Source: Bacteroidota bacterium (GTDB lineage: Bacteria; Bacteroidota; Bacteroidia; Chitinophagales; Saprospiraceae). Taken from it: 64,000 nucleotides of DNA. Of this stretch, positions 29,594 to 38,262 are shown piece after piece. The stretch covers positions 62,001 to 126,000 of the forward strand of contig JAIUPL010000005.1 in NCBI GenBank assembly GCA_020160935.1, given 5' to 3'. The translations under genes and the position numbers were made by a program. The notes beneath the pieces are model-generated. The model was not told the origin of the DNA. It saw nothing but the letters and a program-made list of their open reading frames with translations, and ran no database searches. How positions within the stretch are numbered: the stretch's first letter is position 1; every line of letters starts with the position of its first letter.

Positions 29594-29610
29594 TTCAAGT
29601 CGTGTGCCAA
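29594..29610 (-). promoter_or_regulatory. Candidate sigma-54 (-24/-12) promoter of the exporter operon
   Basis: On the minus strand the site reads TTGGCACACGACTTGAA. GG of TGGCAC and the GA of TTGA are 10 nt apart, exactly the sigma-54 spacing; the only key deviation is A for C in the -12 TTGC. Transcription would begin near 29583, about 26 nt before the adaptor ATG. The operon encodes its own NtrC-type activator. Confidence 0.5.
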
Positions 29611-29651
29611 GTGGTAATTGTTTGAAAATCAGAAACTTGGAGTGTTTTTTG

Positions 29652-29682
29652 AAAAATAAAAGTGCCCATTTCCGGACACTTT
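29652..29682 (-). terminator. Intrinsic terminator of the DUF4153 gene
   Basis: On the minus strand AAAGTGTCC pairs with GGGCACTTT (one G-U) around a 6-nt loop and is followed by TATTTTTC. It lies 15 nt after the stop at 29698. Confidence 0.6.
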
Positions 29683-29697
29683 GACTGAAAACAGACG

Positions 29698-31500
29698 CTA
29701 TTTTTCTTTCAGGAATAATTGCCCGTTCAAATAGTTCAGGCGCAAGCCGCTGGAGTCTTTTAACACCTGCGCATTGTTGACCCGTATACGTACGGATGCC
29801 TTGCGGGTTGCAAGGTCGATCGTGTTGTCAGGTTCTTTCAGTTGCAGCGAGGTCACATCATCCGTAACGCGGTTGGCCCAGGATTGCAGGGTCGGCAGGA
29901 GGTAAAACGAATCGAGCGGCGTCGCCGTGCCATTTTTTGCAAGCAGCCAAACCAGTTTTTTCCCGTCTGTAGAAGCCTTGAAAAACTGGCCGTTTTCCGG
30001 TTCATTGTTTTGGGCACGTTCGGTGTACAAGGGGAAATAACGGGAATACCCACCGATTTCGGTCTTGCTTTGTTGATCCTCATCGGAAATATTAATCAGG
30101 ATTTCCTGTGCAACGGCCGAGCGGAATCCCAGCCACCGCGCCACGCGCTCATGCTGAAAGTAAGCCGTGGAAACCGAAGGAAAACTGTCGATGGGCATGG
30201 GCAGCCAGGCCGCATCTTCCAGCAACCCGCGCCGTTCAAAAAAATCAAGGATAGAAGTGGCCTGACTGATTTCTTCCTGGAGCATCGGCGCTGTGCCTTG
30301 CTTGAGCGAGCCGTTGGCCCAGCGCTCGTTGCGCGACAATAATTTTTCCAGCAAAGCCGCCTGGCTGCGTTCGGCTACCGCAAATGTGCTCAATGGCCCA
30401 ACCGCCGCCACCAGCGCCACGGCGCCCAGCGAAATGGGGATGAACTTGATATCGTCCGTTTTTGAAAGCAAAAAATACACACATGCGCCGGCCAGCCAAA
30501 TGCCCGTGAGCAGCACCACATAACGCGGTTCGGTAAAACCGTAGTCGCCCACGCGTTTGAAAACAGCCGCAAACAACAACACGGTCAATGGCAGCAACAC
30601 TGGCCAGAACCAGCGGTGGTACAAATGCACGATTTTGCTGTTGTCGAAATCCGGTAAATAGTAATTCAGTAGATAGGTGAAAATGCCCGCCACGGAAAAT
30701 CCGATTACCAGCGAACCCACAAAACCGCGCGGTAGCGACCACAGGCCGATGATTTTAGCGCTGTAAGCATACAAAATCAGGAAATACAATACCACAATCG
30801 GAATCAGGATGTACTTGCACAGGTTGCGGAAAACCACATTGTAGGAGGCATCCTGGGCCTCAAATTCGTATTGTTTCGGAAAATGATACAGGAAATAACT
30901 CGTGTTGAAAATACCAGCCAGCAGCACAAAGAGGCGACCGTAAATCCGCCCGTCGATGTCGAGGTTGAACAATTGGTTCAATGCCACTATCGCCAGCGAC
31001 AAACCCGCAAACAGAATGAGCGTAAACGTGGCGCCCACCACGAAATTGGCAAACAACAGCCGGTTGTACTCCCAGAAGTCGGCCACTGAACGCCGGTTGA
31101 GGTACGGCGCTACCGACACAAACAGGTGCGCTACCAGCGCCAGCAGGAAAAAGCGTGGCAAATGCAGGTACTCGAAACGGGCACGATCCAACTGAAAAAT
31201 CAGGTGCGCCCCATAGGCCAGCAAGGCCAGTATTCCCACTCCCTGCGCCAGCAAAATGCGCTGTGCCGACCAGTTTCTGGATTCGGTAAAAGCAACAATG
31301 CCCGTCAGCAATGCCAGTCCGAGTTGGGCCGTCAGCCAAACCCGGCCGAGCACATCATCCTCGATGCCCGAGTTGTAACTCGAATCGATCAGGATCATTA
31401 CGGCCACTACGCCAACGGCTGCTGAAAGCATGGTGCCGGGAAAACGCTGGCAAACCTGGAGAAAAGCGCGGAGTAAAAAGCCGGGTGAAGGAAGTCTCAT
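29698..31500 (-). CDS. DUF4153 polytopic membrane protein
   Basis: The 600-residue protein has about 11 hydrophobic helices in residues 20-385, then a soluble C-terminal half of about 200 residues. The helical pattern and segments such as FNTSYFLYHFPKQYEF, and the run just before IVVLYFLILYAYSAKIIG, match the DUF4153 family, a Bacteroidota-rich membrane family of unknown function. The C-terminal part ends SGLRLNYLNGQLFLKEK. It stands alone with its own terminator, and nothing in the neighbourhood reveals its role. Confidence 0.75.
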   Translation of the reverse strand: MRLPSPGFLLRAFLQVCQRFPGTMLSAAVGVVAVMILIDSSYNSGIEDDVLGRVWLTAQLGLALLTGIVAFTESRNWSAQRILLAQGVGILALLAYGAHLIFQLDRARFEYLHLPRFFLLALVAHLFVSVAPYLNRRSVADFWEYNRLLFANFVVGATFTLILFAGLSLAIVALNQLFNLDIDGRIYGRLFVLLAGIFNTSYFLYHFPKQYEFEAQDASYNVVFRNLCKYILIPIVVLYFLILYAYSAKIIGLWSLPRGFVGSLVIGFSVAGIFTYLLNYYLPDFDNSKIVHLYHRWFWPVLLPLTVLLFAAVFKRVGDYGFTEPRYVVLLTGIWLAGACVYFLLSKTDDIKFIPISLGAVALVAAVGPLSTFAVAERSQAALLEKLLSRNERWANGSLKQGTAPMLQEEISQATSILDFFERRGLLEDAAWLPMPIDSFPSVSTAYFQHERVARWLGFRSAVAQEILINISDEDQQSKTEIGGYSRYFPLYTERAQNNEPENGQFFKASTDGKKLVWLLAKNGTATPLDSFYLLPTLQSWANRVTDDVTSLQLKEPDNTIDLATRKASVRIRVNNAQVLKDSSGLRLNYLNGQLFLKEK

Positions 31501-31501
31501 T

Positions 31502-31560
31502 TTGTTATCTGTTATCAGTTATCTGGTATCAGGGTGCGTTGCGAGCGCATCTGCTTGTAG
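31502..31560. repeat. One-armed TTATCAG word remnant
   Basis: The sequence reads TTGTTATCTGTTATCAGTTA then CTGGTATCAGGGTGCGTTGCGAG. It has the same words and AGGGT junction as the elements at 24.6, 32.3 and 50.2 kb, but no complementary arm. It lies directly upstream of the DUF4153 start codon, one of the few members not at a stop codon. Confidence 0.75.
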
Positions 31561-31650
31561 CCCGAAAGGTATCAGACAATGGAAGAATTACAAAAAGGTA
31601 AAACAGAAACCGGTGCTACTTCTCTATTTTTGCTGCAAATTCATACAGAC

Positions 31651-32214
31651 ATGCGTTTCTTATTCCTTTGTTTATCAGTACTTTATGGACAGTTTTTAAT
31701 TGCCCAAAAAATAGAAATTGCCGAGGTCAGTACATCGGAAACGGAATTTCCGGCAACCTGGGAAGGCGACTGGAAGGGTACGCTCGATATTTATTCGGGC
31801 AAAGGCAAAATACAATCGGTGTCGATGCAACTGGAAATTCACGCCATCGACACCTCCAAAGAAAAGCGCTACACCTTCGGCATGGTGTACGGCTCCAAAG
31901 AGCAGGACTGGCGCCCGTACGAACTGGTGCCTGTAGCCCCCGAGCGCGGCCTCTGGAAAGTAGATGAAAAAAATTCCATTGTGATGGAAAGTTACTTCTA
32001 TGGCCCCAAACTGCTCTGCTGGTTTGTGGTAGAGGGCAATCGCATTTTGTGTACTTATGAAAAGGTCGATGAACGCACCCTGGTATTCGAAGTCATGTCG
32101 GGCCCGGAAAAAGAGGTCAGCACCACCGGACAAAGCAAACAGGGTGAGGAGGTGATCCCGCCGGTAAAAACATTTCCGTTTTCGGTGTTTCAGCGCGCCA
32201 TACTTTCCCGATAG
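31651..32214 (+). CDS. Secreted protein of unknown function
   Basis: The 187-residue protein starts with a signal peptide (MRFLFLCLSVLYGQFLIAQ) and contains a beta-rich domain beginning FPATWEGDWKGTLDIYSG, reminiscent of small lipocalin-like or META-type domains that measure about 130 residues. It has no catalytic motif. The start at 31651 gives the signal peptide; the open frame extends 24 codons further upstream without one. A palindromic element starts 2 bp after its stop codon. Confidence 0.65.
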   Translation: MRFLFLCLSVLYGQFLIAQKIEIAEVSTSETEFPATWEGDWKGTLDIYSGKGKIQSVSMQLEIHAIDTSKEKRYTFGMVYGSKEQDWRPYELVPVAPERGLWKVDEKNSIVMESYFYGPKLLCWFVVEGNRILCTYEKVDERTLVFEVMSGPEKEVSTTGQSKQGEEVIPPVKTFPFSVFQRAILSR

Positions 32215-32215
32215 G

Positions 32216-32403
32216 GTTATTTGTTATTGGTTATTAAGTTATTAGGGTTGGTAAGGGTACATTGACATGTATGTTTTGCCGCTCTAAAGTGCGCACTTTG
32301 ACTTTTTATTTATCAGGAACTCGTACCCCATTTGAGTTGCCAAACTTCTACACCAATGTACCCCTACCACCCCTAATAACTTAATAACAAATAACTTAAT
32401 AAC
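32216..32403. repeat. Palindromic word-repeat element 6 (TTATTGG words)
   Basis: Left arm 32216-32264 and right arm 32354-32403 pair imperfectly over about 49 bp (several mismatches and G-U pairs). Words such as GTTATTGGTTATTAAG lead into the core AGGGTTGGTAAGGGTACATTG. The element runs from 2 bp after one stop codon to 6 bp before the next start codon. Confidence 0.92.
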
Positions 32404-32408
32404 AAAAC

Positions 32409-33647
32409 ATGGATTCCCTCACCCAAATCGTACTCGGCGCCGCCTGCGGAGAAGTAGTAGCCGGTAAAAAACTCGGCAACCGGGCCATGCTCTGGGGTGC
32501 AATTGGAGGCACCATTCCGGACCTGGATGTATTTGCCACTTTTTTTACCGACGAGATAGCGGCTACCTCGTTTCACAGGGGTTTTATGCACTCTTTTTTG
32601 TTTGCTGCACTGGCGCCCTGGGCGCTGGCGCGGCTGACGATCTGGTTTTATGGCGAAGGCGTCTACAAAAACCGGGCATATAAAGCGGTGGCGATGCTGT
32701 TGTGGCTTTTGTTTTATGTGGGAGCAGCAGCAGGCATCAATTTTATACCCGTGCTCATGGGTGAAGGGCTCAACTGGTACATCCTCACGCCTACGCTGGT
32801 GCTGGGCGCCTGGTTTGTCTGGAAACTCTGGAATGACTACTGGCGCCGCGATTTGAGTCTGGTGCAAGCGCCGTATAGCAGCTGGGTGGCGCTGTTTTTC
32901 TGGAGCATTTTTACCCACCCGATCCTCGATTGTTTCACGAGTTGGGGTACACAAATTTGGCGACCATTTTCCGACCTGCGGGTGCAATGGTGTACGGTAT
33001 CGGTAGTAGATCCGGTGGCAACGGTGCCCTTTTTGCTGGCACTACTCATAGCGGCGCGTTTTGCACGCGAACAACCCTGGCGCGCCCGCTGGAATTATAT
33101 CGGACTGGGATGGTTTTGCGCTTATCTGTGCGTGTACACCATTTGGCACAAGGTGCAGGTAAACCGCATTTTTGAAACCTCACTAGCACAAAAGAATATT
33201 TCCTACACCCGCTACTACACCAACCCGACCATTTTCAACAACATCCTTTGGATGGGCGTGGCAGAAGGCGACACGGCGTTTTACTTCGGACAATACGGTT
33301 TCAACGACCGCGAACCCGCCTTTACCCGTATTTCCACCATTCCGAAAAACCATCAATTGCTCGATCAGGTGGCGCCTGATTCGCGAGCCGGGTATTTCCT
33401 GCGCTGGTTCAGCAACGGATTTTACAGTGTTCAGCCATATCGGGGCGATACGCTGCAAGTGAACGACCTGCGCTTCGGGCTGATGGGCGACACGCTCGTC
33501 AATGACAACTACGTATTTCCGTTTCTGGTGTTCAAAAATGAAAAAAGCGAATGGGACGTACACCAGAACAACCGCCGCCGGGAAAGTATAGACACTCAAA
33601 AAAGTGCATTCGGCGATATGTGGCGGCGCATCAAGGGGGTGGAATAG
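32409..33647 (+). CDS. YdjM-type (DUF457) membrane-bound hydrolase-like protein
   Basis: The 412-residue protein opens MDSLTQIVLGAACGE, then has GTIPDLDVF, HRGFMHS and THPILDCFTSWGTQIWRPFS, the His/Asp motifs of the YdjM/LexA-binding membrane family often labelled metal-dependent hydrolase. Several transmembrane helices lie between residues 20 and 240. A soluble C-terminal region of about 150 residues follows. The metal ligands are present, but the substrate is unknown. Its end overlaps the convergent GH32 gene by 17 bp. Confidence 0.85.
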   Translation: MDSLTQIVLGAACGEVVAGKKLGNRAMLWGAIGGTIPDLDVFATFFTDEIAATSFHRGFMHSFLFAALAPWALARLTIWFYGEGVYKNRAYKAVAMLLWLLFYVGAAAGINFIPVLMGEGLNWYILTPTLVLGAWFVWKLWNDYWRRDLSLVQAPYSSWVALFFWSIFTHPILDCFTSWGTQIWRPFSDLRVQWCTVSVVDPVATVPFLLALLIAARFAREQPWRARWNYIGLGWFCAYLCVYTIWHKVQVNRIFETSLAQKNISYTRYYTNPTIFNNILWMGVAEGDTAFYFGQYGFNDREPAFTRISTIPKNHQLLDQVAPDSRAGYFLRWFSNGFYSVQPYRGDTLQVNDLRFGLMGDTLVNDNYVFPFLVFKNEKSEWDVHQNNRRRESIDTQKSAFGDMWRRIKGVE

Positions 33648-35232
33648 CGCTTTTCAACCCGAAAATTTCTCCTGATATGAGCCGCACTGTCCCGTTTTCA
33701 GCAAACAGGCGCGCCTTATTGTAGTCGCTATTAGGGAAAAATACATCCGTCAATACTGTACTGCCTTCGTCGGCAAACATTTCTGCGGAAGCAACATCGA
33801 CGAGTATGCGCATGCGAACGGTTTTTTCAGATGAAAAGCGCGGAGCAGTGTGTATTTGTGTAGCGAATTTGGGTGAAAACGCGATTTTGCCCGATTGCCG
33901 ACGATCGCTGAAAAACTGTTTCGCGGCCGCGTCGTAGCCAATTCTGTATCGTTCGCCCGAGTTGTTGTACAGTTCCAGCCCGAAAATGGTGGCGCTTCCT
34001 TCGGCAGGTTCAAATTCCAGTACCACTTCCATAGCGCCCGCGGCAATGCTTTGCAAGGATTTCAGTTCATATGTGCCGTTGATGTCGCGGGTTTGGAGTG
34101 TATATTTCCCCTGGCGTAAAGTGTGAAGTTCCTTAACTGGCTGTGAAAAAAGCCGGTACCCCTGCGCGCTGCGCTGCAGGTTCATGCTTCGTGGCAGTGT
34201 CATGGCGCTTCGCCAGGACACCGTCGGCACCAGCGTGGCATAGTCCCAGTTGCTCATCCAGCCCAGAAAAAGGCGACGGCCATCGCGGGCTGGAATGTCC
34301 GACCAGGTGACGCCTGCATAATCGTCGCGCCCGTAGTCGATCCAAACAGGCTTGTTTTTCTGTACCGAAGGATCGGGCGTAAATGTTTTTCCATCAAAAT
34401 CGCCCACAAAATACTGGGTGCCTGAGCCGCCATTGGGCGCACCGGGATTTATACTCACCAACAATACCCAACGCGTTTCATCCGAACCTTCTACTTTCAT
34501 GGGAAACAAATCGGGACATTCCCACACGCCGCCGTGTGCGCCCCATTCCTTGCCGAATTCGCTGAGCCGTTGCCAGTGTTTAAAATTGGGCGAACCCCAG
34601 AATTCGACATGGTCGGCCACGGCCAGCACCATTACCCATTGTTGCGAAGCGACGTTCCAATGCACTTTCGGGTCGCGAAAATCACGCATGTTACCGGGGT
34701 TGGGTATCACCGGGTTGTCGGCATACTTCGTCCAGGTACGCCCCTGGTCGTTGCTGTAAGCGATGCCTTGCGACTGTGTTTCTGTTTTGCCGGCTTTTTC
34801 AGCAGCCATGTCGTGGTAGGTAAAAATGGCTACAAGCGGCGGCTTTCCGTTTTTCCCAAATCCACTGGTGTTTTTCCAGTCGACTACGGCACTGCCCGAA
34901 AAAATATAGCCCAGAGAATCAGGATACAGCGCTATGGGCAGGTGTTGCCAGTGCAGCAGGTCGGTACTCACAGCATGTCCCCAGTGCATGGGCCCCCATA
35001 CCGTGCCATCAGGATAATATTGATAAAACAGATGGTACTCGCCGTCGAGGTACACCATTCCGTTCGGGTCGTTCATCCAGTGCGCCGGCGGTGTGAAGTG
35101 AATCAGCGGGCGGTGTTTTTCTCGCGGGGTGATGCTGTCGTCGACGTGTTCGTCCTGGTAATGCACACGTTTGGTACAGGCTGCCATCAAGGCAAGCAGG
35201 GCGAAAAGGAGGATGAAAGTGGCGTTTTTCAT
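33631..35232 (-). CDS. GH32 family fructan hydrolase (levanase/inulinase/invertase-like) lipoprotein
   Basis: The 533-residue enzyme has lipobox MAAC (Cys19), so it is anchored to a membrane. GH32 hallmarks are present: HWMNDPNG with the nucleophile Asp (about residues 51-58), FRDPKV with the transition-state Asp, and WECPDLF with the acid/base Glu. A C-terminal beta-sandwich begins around residue 375. It would hydrolyse beta-fructosides such as levan, inulin or sucrose. No SusC/SusD pair or fructokinase is adjacent, so it is not part of a visible utilisation locus. Confidence 0.93.
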   Translation of the reverse strand: MKNATFILLFALLALMAACTKRVHYQDEHVDDSITPREKHRPLIHFTPPAHWMNDPNGMVYLDGEYHLFYQYYPDGTVWGPMHWGHAVSTDLLHWQHLPIALYPDSLGYIFSGSAVVDWKNTSGFGKNGKPPLVAIFTYHDMAAEKAGKTETQSQGIAYSNDQGRTWTKYADNPVIPNPGNMRDFRDPKVHWNVASQQWVMVLAVADHVEFWGSPNFKHWQRLSEFGKEWGAHGGVWECPDLFPMKVEGSDETRWVLLVSINPGAPNGGSGTQYFVGDFDGKTFTPDPSVQKNKPVWIDYGRDDYAGVTWSDIPARDGRRLFLGWMSNWDYATLVPTVSWRSAMTLPRSMNLQRSAQGYRLFSQPVKELHTLRQGKYTLQTRDINGTYELKSLQSIAAGAMEVVLEFEPAEGSATIFGLELYNNSGERYRIGYDAAAKQFFSDRRQSGKIAFSPKFATQIHTAPRFSSEKTVRMRILVDVASAEMFADEGSTVLTDVFFPNSDYNKARLFAENGTVRLISGEIFGLKSAIPPP

Positions 35233-35261
35233 GATGAGTTTGTAGATTTTTCCGGTAGAGT

Positions 35262-35462
35262 GGTTTTTCTGCAGAGTAATTTTATGTAGAGTAGTTTCCG
35301 TAGAGTAGGTTCCCGCAGAGTAGTTTCCCGCAGAACTCGCAGATTTACCCGCAGAACTCGCAGAATGTAGAGTACACCTATTTCTTCAAAGCGATATTTA
35401 TGTGTACTCTACATTCTGCGAGTTCTGCGGGTAAATCTGCGAGTTCTGCGGGAAACTACTCT
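35262..35462. repeat. Palindromic word-repeat element 7 (CGCAGAACT words, GTAGAGT core)
   Basis: Arms 35317-35377 and 35402-35462 pair perfectly over 61 bp around a 24-nt loop. The arm alternates CCCGCAGAACTCGCAG words and ends in GTAGAGTACAC, the core also seen at 7.2 kb. To its left, 35262-35316 has extra GTAGAGTAGGTT-type words without a partner. The element lies between the SH3-domain protein gene and the GH32 gene. Confidence 0.96.
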
Positions 35463-35491
35463 ACGGAAAAATCTGCTGCAAGAAACCTGAT

Positions 35492-36547
35492 TCAACAACA
35501 GTACCAGTGCCACAACAACGCCACCAATCCGGCCACTTCTCCTTTTTTGGCCTGGCTACTCAGGTACAACATATAAGCCCCGATTTCGCCAGCAACGTTA
35601 AAAATGTAATCGTACCGGCCATCGCCGTCGAGATCGCCTACCCACATCACTTCATAGGGCGATTGCTGGTAATGATTGTCAGGGTAGTGAAGAAGTAGTT
35701 TCTGGCGTTTGCCCGACTTGTCGGTCAGGTAAAACTGGTTGACAGGAGATTGCTCTTCCGTTCTTTCCACCAGAATGCCGAATTGCCGGAGAAGATCGGG
35801 GTACGGTTCGTTATCTGGTGCATTGAATGCAGATTTTTTTCCTTCGACAGGGTAGGCTTCGATACCTTTTATGTTGGTGCGTTCCGTCCAGGCGCCTTTT
35901 TTCCCGATTAAATAAAGCGGCTGATCCGGCTCATTGGCCGCCAGTACCATAAGTTCGCGTGGAATCAGATCGTAATAACCATGCTGATCGCTGTAATCGG
36001 CTACTTTATAGGTCAATGTAACGGATCGCAGGTCGAATGTACCGTCTTTGCGTTGGAAAACACCGTACCAGTTCCACTCATTCCTCCAGTCGGGTCTGAA
36101 TGAAACACATATGGTACCACCCGGTGCTACAAGCCGCCATTGATCATTGGGATATGGGTAGTCGGGGTTGCCCATGTCATTTTCTAATGCCAGAAACCCG
36201 CTAAACATGTAGCCTGTTTTACCCTGGTAGCGCACTTTCCACCAATAACCAATATGCAGATCGTTACGGGTTTCCAGTGCCTGTGTCTGGTTGTTCCAGA
36301 AGGTGATGCGTCGCAATTCACCTACGGTGTCGCGCATTTCAGAAAAAGTGTTGGTATGCGTGTAGTCGGGGTATGCTTGCAGTACGGTCACCTGCGCGCC
36401 AAAAGGTGCCACAGCGAGTGTTTTGCCCTGTTGGCCGGGTGTGGCGCGCAGGCGCAGGCCGGAAGTGGCTACGACGGTGCAGGTTGACTGAGCAGGCATT
36501 TGCGAGGCAAACGCCCACAAAAAAACGATTGAAAAAATAATTCTCAT
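35492..36547 (-). CDS. Secreted SH3-like domain protein with a calcium-binding-type repeat
   Basis: The 351-residue protein starts with signal peptide MRIIFSIVFLWAFASQMPAQ (ATG at 36547). A bacterial SH3 domain follows (about residues 22-105, VVATSGLRLRATPGQQGKTL). Near the C-terminus VWVGDLDGDGRYDYIFN resembles an FG-GAP or EF-hand DxDxDG loop. The last residues are ALLWHWYCC. It may bind the cell wall or a surface ligand, but the partner is unknown. The open frame extends 89 codons upstream into the cdsA gene; that part is rejected. Confidence 0.75.
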   Translation of the reverse strand: MRIIFSIVFLWAFASQMPAQSTCTVVATSGLRLRATPGQQGKTLAVAPFGAQVTVLQAYPDYTHTNTFSEMRDTVGELRRITFWNNQTQALETRNDLHIGYWWKVRYQGKTGYMFSGFLALENDMGNPDYPYPNDQWRLVAPGGTICVSFRPDWRNEWNWYGVFQRKDGTFDLRSVTLTYKVADYSDQHGYYDLIPRELMVLAANEPDQPLYLIGKKGAWTERTNIKGIEAYPVEGKKSAFNAPDNEPYPDLLRQFGILVERTEEQSPVNQFYLTDKSGKRQKLLLHYPDNHYQQSPYEVMWVGDLDGDGRYDYIFNVAGEIGAYMLYLSSQAKKGEVAGLVALLWHWYCC

Positions 36548-36770
36548 ATGAATATTCGCTGGTATGGGCTGCAAATTGGTCATTTTGACACTCATTTCGC
36601 CGACATTCCAGAAAGTGTTGGGGGCCGTCAAGTATTCGTAAGTAGATGTTGGGAAATTGCCGACAGACCTGATCTGTAAAGATTCAAACCCGAATTGCTC
36701 TAAAACAAGCGCTTTTTTTGGAATCTTGTCGCGGTTTTCCGCCCAGCCTAACCAGGGCGCACTATTTTTT

Positions 36771-37610
36771 ATGAAACAACGCACCATTACGGCTGTCTTT
36801 TTTGCAGCAGCCATGATAGGAGGGATTTACGGCGGCGTATGGCCTTTCTTCATATTGTTTTTTGTGATCGCGGCGGGCAGCCTGTGGGAGTTTTTTGGAC
36901 TGTTGTTGCCTCGCGATGGCTCCTGGTTTGAATTGCGCAGGTTGATGGGACTGAAACTCGGACTCATCACGCTGTTGGGCGTCGTGCTCTATCGTTTTCC
37001 CGGTTTTATGGGTTCGGAAATGCTGCATGGCTGGCTGGCAGAATGGCCGTTTTTGCTGGTGTTTTTGATGAGTGTGGCGCTGTTGTTCGAATTGTTCGGC
37101 ACGTCGCCGACTCCATTTGGTAATTTCGGCTATTACAGCGCCGGTATTTTTTATATCGCTTTGCCGGTCGCCATGCTATTCGACATTGCCTCGCTGAGCG
37201 ATTACCACCCCCACCGGGTAATGGGCATTTTCTGGCTTATCTGGACCAACGATACCATGGCCTACCTGATCGGTTCGCGCATCGGCCGCACCAAACTTTT
37301 CGAACGCATTTCACCCAAAAAAACCTGGGAAGGTACCATTGGCGGGGCTATCTGTACGGTACTTATGTCGGCCCTCATTGGTCGCTTCAATCCTGATTTT
37401 ACCATTTCTGAATGGCTGACGGTGGGCGTCATGGTGGGTATTTTCGGCACCCTCGGCGACCTGGTGGAGAGTATGCTCAAACGCAGTGTCGGCGTAAAAG
37501 ACTCGGGTACGCTGCTGCCGGGCCACGGCGGCCTGCTGGACCGCTTCGATTCGTTTTTGTTTGTGCTGGTGTGGGTGTGGATCGGGGTGAAGGGGTGGGT
37601 TATGATGTAG
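36771..37610 (+). CDS. cdsA: Phosphatidate cytidylyltransferase
   Basis: CdsA makes CDP-diacylglycerol from phosphatidate and CTP, the branch point of phospholipid synthesis, in the inner membrane. The 279-residue protein has about seven transmembrane helices and the family signature near the C-terminus: SMLKRSVGVKDSGTLLPGHG followed by GLLDRFD. The ATG at 36771 gives MKQRTITAVFFAAAM; the 38 codons upstream lack support. The 223-bp gap to the divergent SH3-protein gene shows no repeat element. Confidence 0.95.
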   Translation: MKQRTITAVFFAAAMIGGIYGGVWPFFILFFVIAAGSLWEFFGLLLPRDGSWFELRRLMGLKLGLITLLGVVLYRFPGFMGSEMLHGWLAEWPFLLVFLMSVALLFELFGTSPTPFGNFGYYSAGIFYIALPVAMLFDIASLSDYHPHRVMGIFWLIWTNDTMAYLIGSRIGRTKLFERISPKKTWEGTIGGAICTVLMSALIGRFNPDFTISEWLTVGVMVGIFGTLGDLVESMLKRSVGVKDSGTLLPGHGGLLDRFDSFLFVLVWVWIGVKGWVMM

Positions 37611-38259
37611 ACAGTTTGCAGGTTGCTTTAAACCAATCTAGAAAGACTTGCACGACCTCAACAGAGACATCAAAGTAGTCAGCAGTAATAGCCTGCCCGA
37701 ATGGCAAACCGGGCACTTTTTGCCATGCTAACCATGTATGCAACAGGGCTTTCTGCTCTTTTGATGCAGTAATTTTGTTGAATGACTGTTGTCGAATTGC
37801 AGCCACAGTTTGCTGCGCGTAACTCCAAAGTTGATCATCTTGTGGAATTAACTTGCAGAGAAAATGCTCTAAATAGCCTTCTGTATTGTTGTCTGGCATA
37901 ATCCAGATTCCGACAACGGGCATGCCTTCCTCTTTTATGATTCTGTAGCCAGTATCTGGGTTATCTATTCCTAGTGATTCAGGTCGGAATTTTTTGGACA
38001 ATATATTTTTGATAGACTGCCAACGAGCGGCTGCTCCAACATCATTGGCGTCAACTATTATACCGATGTTATCTATGTCACTTTTGTCAAGTGCTTCTTC
38101 CAGCAATTGAAGTGCACCTTCAAAGCCGTTGCCCTTTTTGACAAAATCCTTGAATTTGCTTGTTGACTCATATCCTGATGGGCTGGGGAGCCCCCGTTTT
38201 TGGCACATTACTGCTAATGAGTAGGCATCGTTGCCTTCCACGATTAATTGCTGCGACAT
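37600..38259 (-). CDS. DUF3226 (TOPRIM-like) protein, partner of the AAA ATPase
   Basis: The 219-residue protein opens MSQQLIVEGNDAYSLAV, with the Glu of a TOPRIM fold at residue 8. It continues with IGIIVDANDVGAAARW, matching the DxD region (VDAND, about 67-71). This is the pattern of DUF3226, a family frequently paired with OLD-like AAA ATPases. TOPRIM partners of this kind are often nucleases in anti-phage systems. It starts 3 bp after the ATPase stop and overlaps the cdsA end by 11 bp on the opposite strand. Its base composition is visibly more AT-rich than cdsA. Confidence 0.8.
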   Translation of the reverse strand: MSQQLIVEGNDAYSLAVMCQKRGLPSPSGYESTSKFKDFVKKGNGFEGALQLLEEALDKSDIDNIGIIVDANDVGAAARWQSIKNILSKKFRPESLGIDNPDTGYRIIKEEGMPVVGIWIMPDNNTEGYLEHFLCKLIPQDDQLWSYAQQTVAAIRQQSFNKITASKEQKALLHTWLAWQKVPGLPFGQAITADYFDVSVEVVQVFLDWFKATCKLSTS

Positions 38260-38262
38260 AAT

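Noticed and set aside
36548-36814. N-terminal extension of the SH3-domain protein
   Set aside because: It would overlap the cdsA start and its 89 residues have no signal; the ATG at 36547 gives a good signal peptide.
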